From assembly GCA_021785315.1 (NCBI GenBank), contig JAJYFX010000065.1, positions 1-8,012 of the forward strand: a stretch of DNA of 8,012 bases. The letters run 5' to 3'. The position numbers were made by a program, and so were the translations under genes. Below, piece after piece: positions 6,679 to 8,012 of the stretch; positions within the stretch are counted from its first letter, which is position 1; every line of letters begins with the position of its first letter. Source of the DNA: Actinomycetes bacterium (lineage in GTDB: Bacteria; Actinomycetota; Acidimicrobiia; Acidimicrobiales; Acidimicrobiaceae). A model generated the notes under the pieces. That model was not told where the DNA came from. It saw only the letters and a program-made list of their open reading frames with translations, and did no database searches.

Positions 6679-7791
6679 CTAGATGCCAATGGCCTGCGCG
6701 AGCTTTTCCCTATAAAATGCGGGCGAGCCAAACATGATCTCAGAGGACTTCGCCCTCTTGAAATAAAGATGGGCGTCATGTTCCCATGTGAAGCCGATAC
6801 CGCCATGAATCTGAATATTTTCTGCCGCGGCCGAAAAATACGCTTCAGAACAGAACGCCTTGGCCAAGTAAGCCACGGCCGGCAACTCGCCTGGGTCATT
6901 GTCCACAACCCAGCTGCCATAATAAGCAGCTGATTTAGCCGACTCGACATCGACCAGCATGTCCGCGCATTTGTGTTTAATGGCTTGAAAAGACCCAATA
7001 GGCCTACCAAACTGGTTCCTCGTTTTTGCATACTCAACCGCCATTTCAAGTACGCGTTGGGCACCTCCAACCTGCTCGGATGCCAGAGATATCAATGCTT
7101 TGGCCAGCATTCCCTGGTAATAGGAAGATCCGTCGCCAGCTGAGCCGATCAGCCTGGCCGGTGTGGAGTCAAAGGTCAAAGTGGCTAACTTTCTCGTTTG
7201 GTCTAGAGAAGATTGAAGCGTTTTACGCAAAGACGGATCTGAACCGTCGACAATGTAAAGGCCGGTACCCTCAGGATTAGATGCCAGAACAAGAACATGC
7301 GTTGCCGTAAGCCCATCTACCACATATGGTTTGGAACCGCTGATAGCCGCCTCGACTCCTCCGTTGGACATTGTGGCGATCTCATCGATCGACCAGTCGG
7401 ATTGCGACTCACTTGCTGCCACGGCTAGCCGAACCTCGCCGGAAGCCACCAAGGGGAGATACGTTGAGCATGCAGCTTCATCTCCGCTCTCGAGCATGAG
7501 ATTCACACCCAGGGCAACGGTGGAGAAATAGGGCGCGCAAAGCAATGCCCTTCCCATCTCTTCAAAAACTATGCCAAGCTCAACCTGCCCAAAGCCCAGC
7601 CCTCCGAATTTCTCCGGAATTGTAACCCCCGTTAGGCCAAGCTGATTTGCCATCTGGTTCCATACGTCCGGATCGAAACCTTCATCAGTCTCCATCAACC
7701 GCCTAACTTCAGAGACCGGTGACTTGTCCTGAAGAAAGCGGCGAACTGAACGCCTGAATTCTTCCTGTTCCTCATTGAAGGCGAAATTCAC
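6679..7791 (-). CDS. Acyl-CoA dehydrogenase
   Basis: A 370-residue FAD-dependent acyl-CoA dehydrogenase that would introduce an alpha-beta double bond into an acyl-CoA and pass electrons to ETF. With the GTG at 7791 as start it opens VNFAFNEEQEEFRRSVRRFL, the usual first helix of the family. A GGGAG lies 5 nt before that GTG. Longer starts at ATG 7803 and ATG 7827 have no good ribosome binding site. The middle beta-domain spans about 120-220. The C-terminal FAD domain has TRNQFGRPIGSFQAIKH (257-273) and IHGGIGFTWEHDAHLYFKR (328-346). The IYEGT-type segment that carries the catalytic Glu in many short-chain enzymes is replaced by KSSEIMFG (348-355), as in actinobacterial FadE-like proteins, so the base and substrate are not assigned. 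A TnpB-type element end lies about 55 bp upstream. Confidence 0.93.
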   Translation of the reverse strand: MNFAFNEEQEEFRRSVRRFLQDKSPVSEVRRLMETDEGFDPDVWNQMANQLGLTGVTIPEKFGGLGFGQVELGIVFEEMGRALLCAPYFSTVALGVNLMLESGDEAACSTYLPLVASGEVRLAVAASESQSDWSIDEIATMSNGGVEAAISGSKPYVVDGLTATHVLVLASNPEGTGLYIVDGSDPSLRKTLQSSLDQTRKLATLTFDSTPARLIGSAGDGSSYYQGMLAKALISLASEQVGGAQRVLEMAVEYAKTRNQFGRPIGSFQAIKHKCADMLVDVESAKSAAYYGSWVVDNDPGELPAVAYLAKAFCSEAYFSAAAENIQIHGGIGFTWEHDAHLYFKRAKSSEIMFGSPAFYREKLAQAIGI

Positions 7792-7796
7792 TTCAG

Positions 7797-7801
7797 CTCC
7801 C
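7797..7801 (-). promoter_or_regulatory. Ribosome binding site that decides the acyl-CoA dehydrogenase start
   Basis: GGGAG on the minus strand, 5 nt before GTG at 7791. It agrees with the family N-terminus and argues against the ATG codons at 7803 and 7827. Confidence 0.6.
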
Positions 7802-7857
7802 ATGCCGACTAAAACTTTACTTACCATCTCTCAGGATGGTTAATGCTTGACTTCCTC

Positions 7858-7876
7858 CCCCTCCGAAAGAGAGGGG
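7858..7876 (-). repeat. Right-end hairpin of the TnpB element (probable omegaRNA 3' stem)
   Basis: CCCCTC (7858-7863) pairs with GAGGGG (7871-7876) around a 7-nt loop, giving a perfect 6-bp stem located 11 nt inside the inferred element tip. In IS200/IS605 elements such subterminal hairpins are recognised by the transposase and form the last stem of the TnpB guide RNA. The role here is inferred from position. Confidence 0.6.
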
Positions 7877-7895
7877 TTTTCCGATCGGCGGCGAA

Positions 7896-8012
7896 TCATG
7901 CCGCTTTTTCTTCCAGGAGTTGGCGCTCCGCCGGGCCGCTGCGCACAAGCGCGCACGGTCTCCCTATGCGTCCTGCGACCGCAAACACCTCGGCGAGAAT
8001 GTCCATTACTTC
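7896..8012 (-). CDS. C-terminal tail of a probable TnpB (partial)
   Basis: An open frame enters from the right edge and ends at TGA (7896-7898), giving 38 residues. Visible pieces are MDILAEVFAVAGR near the start, then RPCALVRSGPAERQLLEEKAA at the end. A DILAE-type segment fits the place where TnpB proteins have their NAAxNIL motif, followed by the variable low-complexity tail these proteins often have. The zinc-finger Cys pairs and RuvC residues would lie upstream, outside the window, so the assignment depends mainly on the element end that follows the stop. About 62% GC by hand count, higher than the neighbours, consistent with acquisition. It could instead be an unrelated short ORF end or a decayed copy. 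Confidence 0.45.
   Translation of the reverse strand, partial: EVMDILAEVFAVAGRIGRPCALVRSGPAERQLLEEKAA

Larger units (their letters stand above)
7847..8012 (-). mobile_element. Right end of an IS200/IS605-type (TnpB) element, left part outside the window
   Basis: On the minus strand an ORF tail ends at 7896, followed by a C/G-rich hairpin and then GGAGGAAGTCAA ending at 7847. A short C/G hairpin followed by GAGGA-x-GTCAA just after the tnpB stop is a recurring right-end pattern of IS605/IS1341-type elements, recalled from many annotated examples. In such elements the end is cut after TCAA-like sequence and no target duplication is made. The ORF tail is about 62% GC by hand count, higher than the flanking genes. 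The left end, any tnpA and most of tnpB are not visible, so family and activity cannot be fixed. Confidence 0.6.

Noticed and set aside
6603..7070. A 155-codon minus-strand frame overlapping the acyl-CoA dehydrogenase 3' half
   Set aside because: It is a shifted reading of the conserved FAD-domain coding sequence, not a separate gene or a frameshifted continuation.
7858..7880. Hairpin plus TTTT on the plus strand, resembling an intrinsic terminator
   Set aside because: No plus-strand gene leads into it. Its location between an ORF tail and a GTCAA tip fits an IS605-type right end better.
1..8012. CRISPR arrays, tRNA/rRNA genes and a TPP riboswitch ahead of thiE
   Set aside because: No regularly spaced repeats, no cloverleaf or rRNA-like conserved segments, and no thi-box-like sequence were seen on either strand. 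thiE begins inside the preceding gene.

Overview
The window reads like a chromosomal segment of an actinobacterium. The main reasons are a homodimeric-type pyruvate dehydrogenase E1 (aceE) standing apart from E2/E3 genes, an HhH-GPD protein of a type I associate with Actinobacteria, an HSD10-like SDR, an actinobacterial-style acyl-CoA dehydrogenase, and GTG/TTG starts. By eye the base composition is in the low-to-mid 50s % GC. That is modest for the phylum, and an Acidimicrobiia-like lineage is a guess rather than a demonstrated assignment.

Layout. Positions 1-1534 hold three minus-strand genes: rnhA (RNase HI), then an HSD10-like short-chain dehydrogenase, then the N-terminus of an aldo/keto reductase running off the left edge. 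An AT-rich divergent intergenic region (1535-1745) separates rnhA from plus-strand aceE and contains a possible 35-codon leader ORF. After aceE (1746-4472) come a gap with a candidate promoter, an HhH-GPD DNA-repair-like protein (start re-assigned to 4608) and thiE, which overlaps it by ATGA. Convergent to thiE, with the two stop codons interlocked in one CTAG, is a small alpha/beta hydrolase (TTG start). Upstream of it on the same strand is an acyl-CoA dehydrogenase (start re-assigned to a GTG at 7791).

The right edge (about 7847-8012) differs from the rest. On the minus strand it carries the C-terminal tail of an ORF of about 62% GC, a short hairpin, and a terminal sequence typical of the right end of IS200/IS605-type elements that encode TnpB. 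I read it as the 3' end of a TnpB element inserted just upstream of the acyl-CoA dehydrogenase. The transposase/TnpB body and left end lie outside the window. If this is right, the omegaRNA guide would be the host sequence at the start of the acyl-CoA dehydrogenase gene.

Functional links. AceE needs thiamine diphosphate, and ThiE makes its precursor thiamine phosphate, so cofactor synthesis and a major consumer lie close together. The SDR and the acyl-CoA dehydrogenase are both plausible steps of acyl-CoA (fatty or branched-chain acid) oxidation feeding acetyl-CoA metabolism, but they are not adjacent. Most of the window is ordinary metabolism and housekeeping. The points worth a second look are the TnpB-element end, the Asp at the nucleophile elbow of the hydrolase, a QGRLF tail on RNase HI, the aceE leader ORF, and the glycosylase-like protein lacking the usual catalytic Lys.
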